Below are positions 11,197 to 23,900 of a stretch of 64,000 bases of DNA, one piece after another. The stretch covers positions 1,298,697 through 1,362,696 of the forward strand of contig KB291798.1 of NCBI GenBank assembly GCA_000328365.1, given 5' to 3'. Position 1 is the first letter of the stretch. Every line of letters begins with the position of its first letter. The translations under genes were made by a program, and so were the position numbers. This DNA is from Capitella teleta. Lineage: Eukaryota > Annelida > Polychaeta > Capitellidae. Under the pieces are notes generated by a model. That model had not been told where the DNA came from and made no database searches. It saw nothing but the letters and a program-made list of their open reading frames with translations.

Positions 11197-12556
11197 ACCC
11201 GTTTCTGTATGTCTCCATTTTGTCCTATTGATCAATTCAGTCATTGTTTGACTGAGAGCTCGCATGACAGCTGATGTGAAAACGTCAAATCAACGCGTAT
11301 GGATGGATGGCTGTGTGCCGTTCGTTCGCATTCTCCGCTATTTTTCGTTTGTTGACAGAAGCTAGGTTCCCCCTAAAAGCACTGCGTTAAATATGCACCA
11401 CTATTTCCGGTGCCTTCGCATCTTCTGCAACCATGTATCCGATACTCGTATTGCGGAGGAAGTAGGCGGATTGAATGCAATCGCAATAAGTGCACGATTC
11501 TTTCGTGCCGTGAACGAATCTTTTCTTGTTTTTATGTTAAGACAAATGACCATCGCCTTCCCCAGACGTTTGTACATGTACACTTGAAGGCTTTTGGGCT
11601 AATGCTTGACCACAAACATTAAATTCCGCGAAAATGTGACTCAATACCTCATTAACACTATTTTGCATTCAAAATCACCGACCCAACCATTTCCATATGA
11701 CGGGAAACCATTTGTTTGCCAATCGTGACTTTTAACACACCAAGCTTCAACCGCGAAAATTTGACTGCACGAAATTAGTTACTCAAACATGAAAAACCGC
11801 GAAATTTGAATTTTGCAATAATAAGGTGTATCTAGTATCGATAGATTCAATGCCTGTATTGGCTACGCTTCGTCGAATTTCTTGGAGCTCATGATTTTTA
11901 ACCAAGGGCTTAGTGCATTTACACACTTCATATAAAAAAATATATATATACAATTAACGTCAATGTCAATATTGAAGTCAGGCAAAACTAGTGTCTCTTC
12001 AACCTGGAAATGACAGCACTCACATTGACATAAAAATATAGAAAGATCCTTCTATATGCACCACAAAGCAACGGTCGGAAGTTTTGCGCCAATTCAATTT
12101 GAGCGCACGCACGCACGCATGCAATGCATTGTATAGTATATTGACAGGAGACAACTGGGATGATAATATTCTTCATTGCTGTTTAACAGGAACGAAGAAG
12201 ATTAGTTACTGGCTTCGCCCTCTCTGCATTGTAACTTATAAGGAATTTCTGGGCCCGAGAACGCATCTTTGTTGGCAATTCGGATATTGACCAAGCCCAT
12301 TTTTTTTTTTTTTTCTGAAATAATAAAATTTTGCATCTGAATGAATAGGTTGAAAGCTCATCCGGTCAAGTGGTCTAAATTTGGTTGACATACTGGAATA
12401 AACGAACAAACGTGGCTCGGAGATAACACCATTCATTATGTTTTACGAACATAACCAAGAAAATGACATTCCAGTTTTCTTAATGGCTCTCATGGATAAT
12501 TGAGGGGGTTTTCACTATTTTCATCGAACAATAATTTCTGCTGACTTCACATTTCT
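11197..12556. other. Intergenic DNA between GLUT and the GPCR
   Basis: No gene seen. AT-rich, with repeated scraps containing ccgcgaaa (about 11625, 11752 and 11805) that look like a diverged interspersed element, and a T run at 12299-12314. Confidence 0.55.
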
Positions 12557-12562
12557 TTTATT
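12557..12562 (-). terminator. Polyadenylation signal of the GPCR gene
   Basis: TTTATT on the plus strand gives AATAAA on the minus strand, about 220 bp downstream of the receptor stop codon. Confidence 0.5.
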
Positions 12563-12783
12563 GCACACCTGACTGCTTGGTATCTGAAAGACGTTTATAC
12601 GGAATTGCAAACATTGATGGCGCACACAGTCCCGAGTCTGCCCGCGAACCAATCACACAGACAAAAATCACACCATTACGAATATCACACAGTCCTTTAA
12701 CGTGATATAGCACACAAATATTGATAAGTCGTATAATGTATAATGAGCACTGTTCGCATTTTGGTCGCAGCCTACGAAGGCTC

Positions 12784-13848
12784 TCAGAACCTGTGTTCAC
12801 CGTAGTCGTAGATGCTACGGTGTATGTGTGTCTGCAATGGCGGTCTGTACGTCGCGGTTTGCTCTTCCGTGTATGCTCCTGAGGTAGTCTTGTTAGAGCC
12901 CAACCGCAGACCCTTACCGCCCATGGCTAACCGGCTGTTCGGCCAGGTGGCAATCACCAGGTAGAATTTGCATGAATAGTTAACCATGAGCAGCGTCTGG
13001 GCGATGTACCAAGCCGGGTCCCAGACGTCATACGAGAGACGGACGTTGGTGAAGTACCGCTCAAGCGCCATTCCAGTGTCTACCACTGTCGACGGCGACA
13101 CCGTTAGGACGAATATAACGGACGAGGCCAGGATGAGCGTCTTTGCCTGGCATTTGACTGGCGCGGAAGCCATTGCGTCATCATAGGACTGACCTTCCTT
13201 CTTGGCTTCTTGATTCCGTAATGCGTGGACGGTTATCAGACAACAAACCGTGACGAAGGTGAAGGGCACGGCCGCCTGCGCCACGCATCGCAGCACGAAC
13301 ATCTGGTAGACTTCGAAGAACGTTTTGTAATCGGATGTACAACGACCGTCTTCTTCTAACTTCGAGCTGATCACCAAGAAAGGAAAACAACCCGCGACCG
13401 ACACCAGTAGAATGGCCATGGCCACATACAGAGCCCGGTCGTTGGAGTAGATGGCCGGGCGAAGTTTAGGGCAGAAAGCGACAAGGCACAGCTCAGCCGC
13501 AAGTGCGACCACCAGCCACGAAGACACCACGCGGCTGCACTCGTAGAAGAACACTCCAAAGCGACATCGCCAGGCGTTTGAACCGTAGAGTAATTCAAAA
13601 CCGGTGTAATCCGGGAGGTGAAATGCCACGTCGTCCATAGCTTCGAATATAAGAACTATACTGTCCGAAATGGCAAGCATTGCGTAGAAAACAGTGCATG
13701 AATACTCGCGCAGTTCATGATGCTTCATGACCTTCACGGCCAGTACGTTGCCCAGTATTCCCAACCCGGCCAGAGTCAGGCTGATATACGACGCTATGCG
13801 TACGTACTCGTGGTCCGTGTCTTCGATGCTCGGGCGAAACAGCCTCAT
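12784..13848 (-). CDS. Rhodopsin-type (class A) orphan GPCR, probably peptide-receptor-like
   Basis: 354 residues, intronless. I start at the ATG at 13848; upstream codons in the frame contain no other ATG before a stop. Seven hydrophobic segments are visible. TM1 carries GN (33-34), TM2 has LAISD (58-62), C95 precedes TM3 and pairs plausibly with the ECL2 cysteine in GRCTSDY. TM7 ends NYSCKFYLVIAT, like the N-S-x-x-N-F-x-x-Y version of NPxxY common in invertebrate FMRFamide- and myosuppressin-like receptors. The E/DRY motif after TM3 is ELC (119-121), so the conserved arginine is absent; TM6 lacks the usual CWxP. The N-terminus is very short with no glycosylation site. The ligand cannot be assigned. 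It is convergent with the upstream GLUT gene and separated from it by 1.6 kb. Confidence 0.85.
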   Translation of the reverse strand: MRLFRPSIEDTDHEYVRIASYISLTLAGLGILGNVLAVKVMKHHELREYSCTVFYAMLAISDSIVLIFEAMDDVAFHLPDYTGFELLYGSNAWRCRFGVFFYECSRVVSSWLVVALAAELCLVAFCPKLRPAIYSNDRALYVAMAILLVSVAGCFPFLVISSKLEEDGRCTSDYKTFFEVYQMFVLRCVAQAAVPFTFVTVCCLITVHALRNQEAKKEGQSYDDAMASAPVKCQAKTLILASSVIFVLTVSPSTVVDTGMALERYFTNVRLSYDVWDPAWYIAQTLLMVNYSCKFYLVIATWPNSRLAMGGKGLRLGSNKTTSGAYTEEQTATYRPPLQTHIHRSIYDYGEHRF

Positions 13849-14331
13849 CGTCAGGGTTCTCACTCGGATGTGTCTGCTCGGAATGACAATGTTGAGACCA
13901 ATGTTGCGCTGTTATAAGGGACGACGCGGTGCTTGGTCCATGTATGCCTTCAGCTCATCAATACCCGGAGTCACGCGGTGCTGCTATGGGCCAATGAGAC
14001 GCCGCCTGCTCATAGCGTGGATTGTGCTTCGATCCTGGAAATACGCGGGAATATTAGCATTGGGCTTATTTACGTGTTCTTTGGACTTTCTTAGTGTTGA
14101 CCAAAGCAGGCTTATTTCAGTTGTGTTACACAGTTGTTAGCTTAGATGCATGGATCAATTGATGAGGGATGAGACCCAGAAAGAGGAGTGAGTAATACCT
14201 CTGTAATGGTATGAATCAATTCACAATTATGTGTGCTATGCGGGTCTGTACCAAATCATCCTCATGAAGCGACCGTGATTTTATTGTATGTTTCAATTCC
14301 ACGGAACCTTAAGATCCTCGTGCTATTTATA

Positions 14332-14333
<2 letters not shown>

Positions 14334-14369
<36 letters not shown>
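14334..14369. repeat. Poly-T tract (36 T)
   Basis: Uninterrupted run of T. It may be the poly-A tail of a minus-strand retroposon; adjacent sequence (gagaaaagccgagccat) does not match the other repeats here. Confidence 0.85.
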
Positions 14370-14370
<1 letters not shown>

Positions 14371-15227
14371 AGAAAAGCCGAGCCATACGGTTGCAATCGT
14401 ACCTTGCTCGAAAAAAGGACCTCCAGTTTCCGCAATTCGATTTTCCCTTGCGAAACACGAGCGACCCTGGTGATCACTTGATTCGGATTTTTCCCTTGAA
14501 CCCATATCCACCCACTTCAATCGAATGGGAAGATCAGGGTGTTACATGCTCACATTTTAACGAATTCAAGTTATCTAACATTTATTATTTCATAGAATTA
14601 TTGTTATTATTCAACTCAGGGTAAGTAGTGCTAACGTATACTTTTCTTGCACACAAAGAAACGAATAATAAGACTGCTGCATTTGCATATTTATCTTGAG
14701 ATGAAAATGCAAATTTAAATAATTATTCAATTTAAAAAACAGCAGAAGTCGGGAATAGGGGGTAGGGTAAGTAATTTGGATATTGTTCAATTGTGGTTAA
14801 CCACATAATATTGATAGAGAGTGAGGCAAAAGTATTCAACAAAACATATGCCACATATGACATTTCACAATGCTTGTTCAGGTGCTCATCTGATCACACA
14901 CCACTCACTTTTAAATGAAATCCATATCAGGTAGTCATTGTTCTTAATAATAATATTGGTCAATCTCTAATCATTAATCCATTTATATATAAAGCGCAAA
15001 ATATACAATTATAAGATAATGTGTTCTCATATTAACAAATTTATAAACGTTTTCTTTCAACATGGAGTACATCTTACTTGCATCAAACTGAATGGATTTG
15101 TATCAGCTATTAGGAATCATTAAAACCTAAAAATGTAAAAATGTCGACTTGGTGCGGGTTTCGGCACGAGGGGTCACATGTTTAGTATTAACTGATAACC
15201 ATTTTCCGAGTAGCACAAGGTAGGCGA

Positions 15228-15279
15228 GGTACTATTATGTGCTAATAGTGCCCCCGGAGGATTAGCACATAATAGTACC
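15228..15279. repeat. Perfect 19-bp inverted repeat with 14-nt loop
   Basis: Arms ggtactattatgtgctaat (15228-15246) and its exact reverse complement (15261-15279) enclose agtgcccccggagg. Imperfect pairing may extend a few bases outward (aggcga against cacct). A transcript would fold into a strong hairpin; it could be a mini-element relic or a small-RNA precursor. Confidence 0.85.
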
Positions 15280-16697
15280 CCACCTCCAAGATTTTTCCCC
15301 GTCGAAGGAATTGCTTGATGCTGGTAGCAGATCTTTTCTAAGGTCATCGATATAAAGATATCTCTCATTTGTCTCGCACGTTGGCCGATGACAGAGAGCT
15401 CAACTTCTGAGGGAAAGTATGTTATTTTTATTGCACCTGAGTTCCTTTCATTACTGACGGATCGTTTAAAAAATTGGTCTTTATGCTTTCACAAAAGCCC
15501 ATGCAATAATCGATCTTAATCAGAGCACCTACACAATGTATGAACTCCGCTCTTTCTGTATTTTGTTTACTGCTGTGACGCACTCTGTGCGGCTTTATAG
15601 GGCTTCTAAAAGGCAATACACAGTGCGTCAGTGACCCGGGGTTCGTGAAGCCTTTTACATATAGAGCCACAAATGACGCCCGATTAACACCGAACTGGTA
15701 TAAGTAAGTGAGCACGTGAAATCGATCCAGGCTTCAAGTGGCGCATGAAGGCGAAGAAAGAGCGTTTTGTAATTAATTAAACGAGGGTTATTGAGGAAGT
15801 GTCAGTGTTGGGAAGTTAATTTACTGTTGACTAATCTGGTTCAAACTTAATCTACTGTATTGCATATAACACTGATACTCTTTTGTGTCTCACGGTATAA
15901 TCGACCTTGAGCATATAAGTATGATTAATCATATTGGACGTGTATTGTATTATTTAGGTGTTTTGTTTCTACTTCTTCGTGAGCGTGGGGCATTACCATG
16001 CATTGGTGACCTATTCGGAGACTGATTCAGCAGAAAATTATCATATTACACTCATTTGAATTATGCAAAAAGGCTGAAGGCCACCCGCCCATTCCCTCTG
16101 GAAAACCACACACGTCTCGTCACATTTCCTTTAAAAGCCTAATGTAAAACCAAGGAGACTACAATAAAAGCTAATTAGGGATAAGGAAGCCAATCACCAC
16201 AAAGACTGAACAGTAGGCCTTTTAGTCCACATCACCATGCAGATCCCTCAAGCAGAGGTCGTTATGCTCACAACGGTGAGGTATTCACAGACCATAATGG
16301 CGCCAATTTCCTGTGTTATCTATTTTGTGCTCACATAAAATAGTCATGATTGGGCGTCCCCACTGAGCACTCCATTGAAGCAACCATTGGTATGGAATCT
16401 GAGAGTCCATACTCTCTGCGATAGTTTACCCTTCGTACCCACTTAACAATAGTCAATATTATCGATGAGCATCATAATAAATGATTTGATTGGTATGATT
16501 GTCACCTGTGTGGATAATACTATTCATGTATAGTTATGGCTGGAGGTATGCGCATTACGAGTGTTTCTCATGAGTATTCATAGAAATCAATTGCATCGGC
16601 ATTCAGAAATGTTTGTCATGCACTCCGATGTCCCTTGGAGTCCATTAGGCGAATGGTCATTTCGTAACATTCATTATAAGCCTCCATCTGCTTGACT

Positions 16698-16733
16698 GTG
16701 CTGATTTGATTACATTTGTAATCGAATCAGCAC
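16698..16733. repeat. 16-bp inverted repeat with 4-nt loop
   Basis: Arms gtgctgatttgattac (16698-16713) and gtaatcgaatcagcac (16718-16733) around attt. The single non-Watson-Crick position is T opposite G, so an RNA copy would pair throughout. No gene nearby explains it. Confidence 0.8.
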
Positions 16734-18326
16734 ACTATCAGTTTAGAAGAGACCGTTGCTTCGGCCTCAGGTATAATCCGAGTTTTGATACAGAACTCTG
16801 CAGCTAGTGGATTTTTCATCGGATTTCTCGGTGTAACCGCTGGATTTTTCACTCTATATAAATGTTTGGAAAAGTGCAATTATCCTCTCGCGAAGGCGAG
16901 TCTTTATTATGAATTTGATGGCTTGATGCACGGACCTTTCGAGCACAATTAAACGAAACTAAACGCGACAGTGCCATTTCTATCATCAAAATTCGATCTC
17001 GCCAAAGTGCAAAATCAAAGATGAACAATCCCTAAACTATCAATTGAAGAAAGTTGCTTGAAAATTCAACGATATGTACAGCTATACCGAACAGAAAAAG
17101 AAACGCAACGGTCGGAAACATCGTAATAGCCGCCGATCGGAGCATCCTAGAATTAAACTAATATACATGTATGTCCGGATTCTGCAATAATTCTAGAGCA
17201 TTTATTTTTAAATTTATTTCCAAATCGACTGAGAATGAAATGAACACGACTCATTTTGCTAAATTAATCATTCACCAAATGAAATCGACATGTCTACTCT
17301 CCGGGTGATTTCTGGGTGAACAACAAGGTTTTTGTTACTCACAATACAAGACTGAAATTGACACATATGTCGATTTTGAAGACACTATAATCCGTCAGTG
17401 GAATCCACGTAACTACTCTTAAATTTCAACAGATTATTTCCGCGATCCACCAAGCGCTTCTTTTGCGGTTCAATGTATATGAAAGATGGTGGTGCATACA
17501 AAGCCCCATTTTGTAAGAAGATGATGTCACCTGTAATTTGTAAAGCCGGTGTATGAAGACTGGTTCTACACTGAATGATTTACTCGATACTACGCAGGCT
17601 ACACGGTTGTTCATGACCGGTGGCATCTCTGTTGTGCCAGATCTAACTTTCCAGTGCAGCATTCTAACGCGCGATTATTGCCACCCCACAACCATCAACA
17701 TGTTTTGGTGTGTGCTGTCTCCCGATGTGACAACTTGGTTTTACCTTGTCCACCGAGCCCTCCCGACAGTATTGTAACACATCGTTTGCTGCGGAATTCA
17801 ACGAACACCTGTTGCCCGCTGTATAACGCTCCGAACCAACTGCTTGTTCTCGCCACGATGACAACGAAAATAATCGAGGAGCCCATGCCGTGTTGCAGAT
17901 TTTATCGGGCTGTGATCTGAAGCAAAATGCCATGGATGATGCTACCCATCTCAGTGGTCACACACTAGATCATGTCGTCAGAAGCACATATATAAAAAGC
18001 CCAACAACAATAGTTGGTTACTTGAATACTAAGGAAATCACACACTGGAGAATGTCTCCGAAGCCTTAGCATCAGAGACCTCGCCCTCAGTCGGGTCTTA
18101 TCTTGCCATATCGTGAGCACAGAACGCAGCTATATTGCATGAACCTCGGGTTTTGACCCTACCTTGTTCAACATTTAAACATCCTCTTTCGTCACACAAC
18201 TGAGAATCTTTAGCGAGCAGGCCTATACTATCATTTATACGTGAATGGTCTGCCCAGATCTACGTTAGCGTCCCCCCTGCGTGGGTGCTACCATCGACCA
18301 CAGAGATCGGAACATTCAATTCTGGT

Positions 18327-18342
18327 GGGGGGGGGGGGGGGG
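18327..18342. repeat. Poly-G tract (16 G)
   Basis: Uninterrupted run of 16 G, unusual in this AT-rich region and possibly prone to quadruplex formation or assembly error. Confidence 0.9.
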
Positions 18343-19724
18343 CAGCGCGTTATGAAGGTTTGCTCATGGATATTTGAACATCGCCTCATGATGAATCGGA
18401 TCGAAGACGACTGAGGTAGTGATGCTGCTAAGTAAACCTGTCAGCAAGAAATTTGCTGAAGTCCTCGTTTTATATCGACGACCATAATATTGCGCCAACT
18501 TAGCTACAGAAGCGATGAATATGGATGTTACGGTGAAGGTTACCCCGGATTGTTTTCTCAGTACGGACAGCCGCGTGATGAATGTGTCTGTAGAACGGTG
18601 CACTTTCAGCTGAGAACCATCGCTTGCACCCGTCTGTCCCGGCACTGCTTCAACCGAATCTATGTTTTCCGATTATTTTACTCATCTCTATTTTATTCTT
18701 AGTTTTTACCTTTTATCTGTTATACGTGAACCTTTGAATATTTCTGTTGTACCCTAATGCGTTTAGAGGAATGTTTAATTGGATTTTACGTGATATAAAA
18801 TGCATTTATTGTTATTTTTTTTAATTATTACTATTATCTATTATAGAAATTTTTACTGAATCCCTTCAACTTTTGTGTAAATAACGATGCAACTGTACAA
18901 ATGACACAAATAAAACCTCTATGGCTTACCTTGAATTGATAAAATCCACAATTAAGAGATCAAATTTCAATCCGTGAATCAGAATACATTTCCCGCAACG
19001 TGTTTTTCATGGGAGGCTTCTCAGTGAAGGATGTCACCCGTGTTGTGCTGTTGCCACTTCTCTTGACAGTGTTTGCATTCAGGCACCTTGCAGGGCTATC
19101 GATCCACAATGGGGAAGAGGGGCAGCCTGCATCCCGCTTGCATTATTGAGCAAGGGGCCCTGCTGATGCCACCACCAGGTGGATCACCCAGCGTGATAAA
19201 TCAACTCCCCTTTTCCCGCTGATATATGAGCGATGAGTTCTCCTGGAATTGACCGTAAAACGGGACAGAAAGGAAAAGGTTTTTTAAGCACAGGATTAGA
19301 GACCTCTCCATTGAAGGATCGATATACGTGTGTGTCGGCAAGGGCTCTTTTTATTATGCAGACACGTCTGCATATACATAAAAGACATCAAACCCTTTCC
19401 CTGTTCTGTCACAGAAACATACATATGTATGACCATAAAATTTAGTTCCTTGCATAGATATGAAGACCATACTTTCTCATAATACCTATATCAAAAAGGC
19501 CATTGGTGGCCTATTTGTCTATGTGCAGAGAGGGCCTCCAATGCAATGTTACTGTTATGACTTATGAGTAGGTGTTGTAATTATGTTGTGAATAATATTT
19601 ACTTCATCTCTTACATAAATATGTTAATTTAAGTATCTGTTGCTTTCTCCTTTTTTTTTATCGCAAATCTTCAAAAGAAGCGTAATCGAATTTGAGCGTC
19701 CGTTATACTGTGTTAATTACTTCA

Positions 19725-19789
19725 GCGAACTCAACCTTCATGCTTAGGCGAACTCAACCTTCATGCTTAGGCGAACTCAACCTCCATGT
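19725..19789. repeat. 23-bp tandem repeat, 2.8 copies
   Basis: Unit gcgaactcaacc followed by ttcatgcttag, repeated exactly at 19725-19747 and 19748-19770, then a partial third copy with one substitution. No coding context. Confidence 0.9.
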
Positions 19790-20234
19790 TGGCGAGCGGT
19801 GTCAGTGAGTGGACGAAGGAAGGGATGTTTATTTTAGTCATTATTATTTTTTATATATATTAAAAACAAAATATATTTTATGAATGAAATGCCAATGGGT
19901 TGAAGTTCAGAATTTTAAGTCCAAAGATGAAAGGCGAACGGTCGAGAAGACGAAGGCACGGGTGCCTCATATAAGTTCCGTATCCCACTTTAAAGCAACA
20001 TATTTCTTAATTTATCCACATCTATTTCTCTCTATCAAATTGGCTGACGAGGATATATCATGTATATAGTTTATGAATGCTTAGTGAATAATTATACGCT
20101 AGGTTTTTTTTTGTGTAATCTATTATATCCATTTTATCTCCTTGAATATTTACTTTAATATATCTGTGTTCGTCTTTGATATATTATACATCGCTGCAAA
20201 AAAGTTCGTTTCTTCTTATTCTTACGCAACTTTT

Positions 20235-20372
20235 AGCTGCTGTAAACGGAGTACGACGTCAGTGCACGCGTTTCGTTTTTAGCAGCTGTATACGGAGCAC
20301 AAATTAAAAAACATATGGTTGTATATGACACGGAGTGGGGGCGCTCCGTGTACAACTGCTGTATACGGAACG
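20235..20372. repeat. Three dispersed 20-bp repeats plus an 8-bp palindrome
   Basis: agctgctgtaaacggagtac (20235-20254), agcagctgtatacggagcac (20281-20300) and aactgctgtatacggaacgc (20353-20372) are clearly related. Between the second and third lies an inverted repeat, acacggag at 20328-20335 and ctccgtgt at 20344-20351. The cluster sits 600 bp upstream of the next gene and could be regulatory or a small element relic. Confidence 0.65.
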
Positions 20373-20952
20373 CTCTCCTTTTTATCTCTTCCCTTCTCTT
20401 TTCTGTTGTTGTTTTTTCTTACTTTTTTTCCTATGAATATTTTGTACTAGTTTACCTCACTTGTACATATATAGTATTTCATGAAAAAAATAATTATAAT
20501 CTGGTGTATAATAAAATTCATAACCTTGCCTCCTTATACCTAAGGTTGCTTGCATGTGGGATACATACCCCCCCCCCCCTACATACCCCGGGGAAATTGG
20601 TAGTTGGTAGGGCCTACACATTGAGTTGAACGATACCTGGTGGCCTCTGGGTGATTCATTGAGAGTCCCCAATGCAAGCAATAATCGATACAAACAACAT
20701 TTTTGGATTTATTATTGACACCCACGGCATGATTTGATCTCACTGTCGAAATTTTTTCCAACATGCCAACAATTAAAGACCCTCGATAACACGACCCTTA
20801 CATCGATGCATTCCGGGGCATACCGACACTTGGCTATCGAGTTTGAGGCCTTGTGTGATGGGTCTAATGTTCAAGTATACACAGCAAGATTGTAATCACT
20901 GAACTAGAAATTGTAATTAGCGCATTGCATACTTACCTGAAAGGGGTTTGTA

Positions 20953-23900
20953 ATGGCATCCTCCGGTGTTTTTGATCATGGATTGGACGAAGAAGGTAAG
21001 CATGGGGTTTTCACAAGTCAATGTGTTGTAGGAATGAGATATTATCCACGAAAGATTTTCATTTTAAGGTTCGGAGAATACGGTAATCAGATATCTCATA
21101 GTCATAGCTCAAGCGAAATTTTGATGCTTTCACTGCATAGATGGAGTTTGGTGTTCCATGCTCTCCATTGAACTAAATTTCCCTGCAGCTGAGACCAAAA
21201 CAAGCCAAGGACATTGTACATACTGTATATACGGACAGTATGTACTGAGTGCCCCGCTATGTGAAACTGAAGAGGAGCGCCAGTGTCTATAGTCACAGAC
21301 ATGTTAAATGTAGCGAGTAATGCCTTGTGTGAGCAACGAAGATCCAGGCCATTAATTCTTCTCCGATTCAAGATACATTTCCCTAAGAGCCGAGTATGGC
21401 TGCGTGACTTTCTGGGAACGGTCTGCGGAGACGAAGCAAAACGAATGCTCCAAATGATCGTAAAACCTTGTAACCATGGCTACAGACTCACATGACAATC
21501 GGCCATGCAAAAGCTGAGAACAACAGGTAGTTAATTAATGAATGGCACCATAACAGGCCATGTAAAGAAGCCATTTCCGCCCTGAGAACATATCAAAATG
21601 TTGATTGTCGTGAATTCTGCATTAGAACTGTCTAGTGTCACGCAAAGGATGTTTTATCGTGAACAATGCTTGACGTCATTGAGTCTTTTTGTAAACTTTG
21701 CCCCAGACACTGTACACAAAATTATTACTGAGCATTAATCAATCCAACGTTTGATAACAGAAGTGGTCTTGGCTCCGCTCCGGAGTGGTCACAGCAAAGT
21801 GGTCAAGATCGAACGTATGCTGAAGAGCAAGTTGGACCCGAACAAGGTGAAGCACTTCGCGGGAGGTCCGTATGCAGGAATCGTCATCCACCAGGCCACA
21901 AACAGTAAGATTCGTTTTCACAACCTACGTGTAAATTGAATTTTTGTGCCATCAGAGCACAAATCTGCCGAGTCTTGTAATTAGACTCTTGGACATGCAG
22001 GTAACTTAATGAGTGCTGTTGCCGCTGACAGCAAAAGGTGAAGGGATTCATAGAATAATATAATATAGCTGACAGTTTTTGACAGCATTTCATAACATGC
22101 AAGCCTAATATCTTTACGTCAGGTAGGCCTGTGTCTTTCACCATCTAAAAATTTAGGCTCTTTTGTCCAGGTTGACTATAATCCTAAATTCCTCGATTGA
22201 ATAAAAGCTGGCGTTGGGCAACACAAACGTACGTGGAGATTCTCATTATTTTACTTGCAGAAAAACCATTGAAGAAAGATGCCGATGCCAAAAAAGTCTT
22301 CTACGCTCACGTGCATGATTTACATTCGATGCCAGGTGAAGAATCAGACGTCAAGGTAAGGAAAACACATCATTTCATGATTGCCGAGTATAGAAGACGC
22401 GTCTCTTGTTTCGTGCATACGAGGTGGGGAGGGGGTTAATTGTTCATCTCTGGGTTGAGCTACAGTCAACCTGTTTCTGAGTATGGTGCAATTGGTACTG
22501 CGTGTGGATATGACGTAAGCTCCGTATGAAAATGAACAGAATATCTAAAATGGAACTACATAAAATTTAATATCTTTATCACTTTCTTTTTAGTGCTAAG
22601 TAGGAAATCAAAATAGTTTGTCGAAATGAGTGTATAAATATGGCGTAAAGGGGACCCATAGCCGATATATGATATACAAGAAGATTAAGATAATGCATGC
22701 TTGTAAATCTGCGACAGCCAATAGCTCACTGAACCAAATAATTTTGATCTTCCTACAGGAGCGCCGAGAATTGCGTTTTTGGTTTAAGAACGCCGACGAC
22801 CAGCAGATTGAGGACGACAGCACCGATTTCTTCCAGGAGCTACTTGACCCTGAGCAATTTCCCAGAGGTCAGATTGGAGGTGTTTTGATGACGTATTATT
22901 GAAACTATTTTCTCGCAGATTATATTTCCTTTCTGAAGCGCAGTTTACAGTTGATGAAAAGCTTTGTTGACATCAAGCGATTGGAGCTCCATATAACTGA
23001 AGTTAGCAGCGATGATTTCGAATTCGACGCGGATGACCTGAAAGTGATGGCAAGGAAGAAGAAAAAAGGAAAGAAGGGGAAATGGAAGAGTCAAGATGAG
23101 CTCCGAACTGAAGAGGAGCAGGCGCGGCTCCAGGGCTATGACACCTACAATCAACCAGGTAGAAAGGGTACAATATACAACAAAGCACAGCTTTCACCTG
23201 AAGGCCACACGGAGATTATATGTTATTACCTTCATTCATCTCTCTTCTATAATTGCTCCCTAATCATTTCCCTCATTTTTGTCATCCTTTTTCTCTTCTC
23301 CATTTTGTCCTTGGTATTAAATTATTCTTGCCTCACGCACGTTAAAAGTTCACGGACAAATGAACTATCACCAGTTTATCAATCGCATGTTGGTTTTGAT
23401 ATAATTTGTTTTCTTCCAGATTTCTCAATCATGCTATGAGATCTCGTGTTAGAGATCTACCCGTTTGTGTTTCACCATCATCATCATGACTTGATATGAA
23501 TGATAATATAACTGTATGACTAAGTAATTTCGATTAATTTCCGCAGCTGGTTTAGAAGCCGGGGCCACACCAGCTGGTCGAAATCTTGATCCTGCTCTGC
23601 GGAGAGTGGCTTCACAAGAGGACATTTTACAGAGAAAACCAGGCGACACAACCAATTCTCTGCATGGCGAATTTCACCAGGGAACTTCAGGTTCGTGTTA
23701 TGAATTATTAATCGAGTTTCAGAACACCATGTACACTCCAATCATGAACACCAGCAACTGGAGACCTTCACCAATCCATGCTTTCTCACACGATTGGGTA
23801 CAACGATGGACAGGACAATTCGGATTACTACGCTCGCAATTTGCTTCGACAATCGTGGAATGCAGGTGATATCATAACATTCTCAGGTGTCATAGCCTGT

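Larger units (their letters stand above)
13849..20952. other. Long intergenic region without a supported gene
   Basis: About 7 kb, AT-rich. I found no exon chain on either strand. It holds the T tract, the hairpins, the poly-G tract and the tandem repeats listed separately. A 94-codon open frame on the minus strand at 18364-18645 has two hydrophobic segments but no other support. Confidence 0.6.

Noticed and set aside
11620-11815. Recurring ccgcgaaa scraps as a named transposon
   Set aside because: Similarity too short and scattered to define ends or a family.
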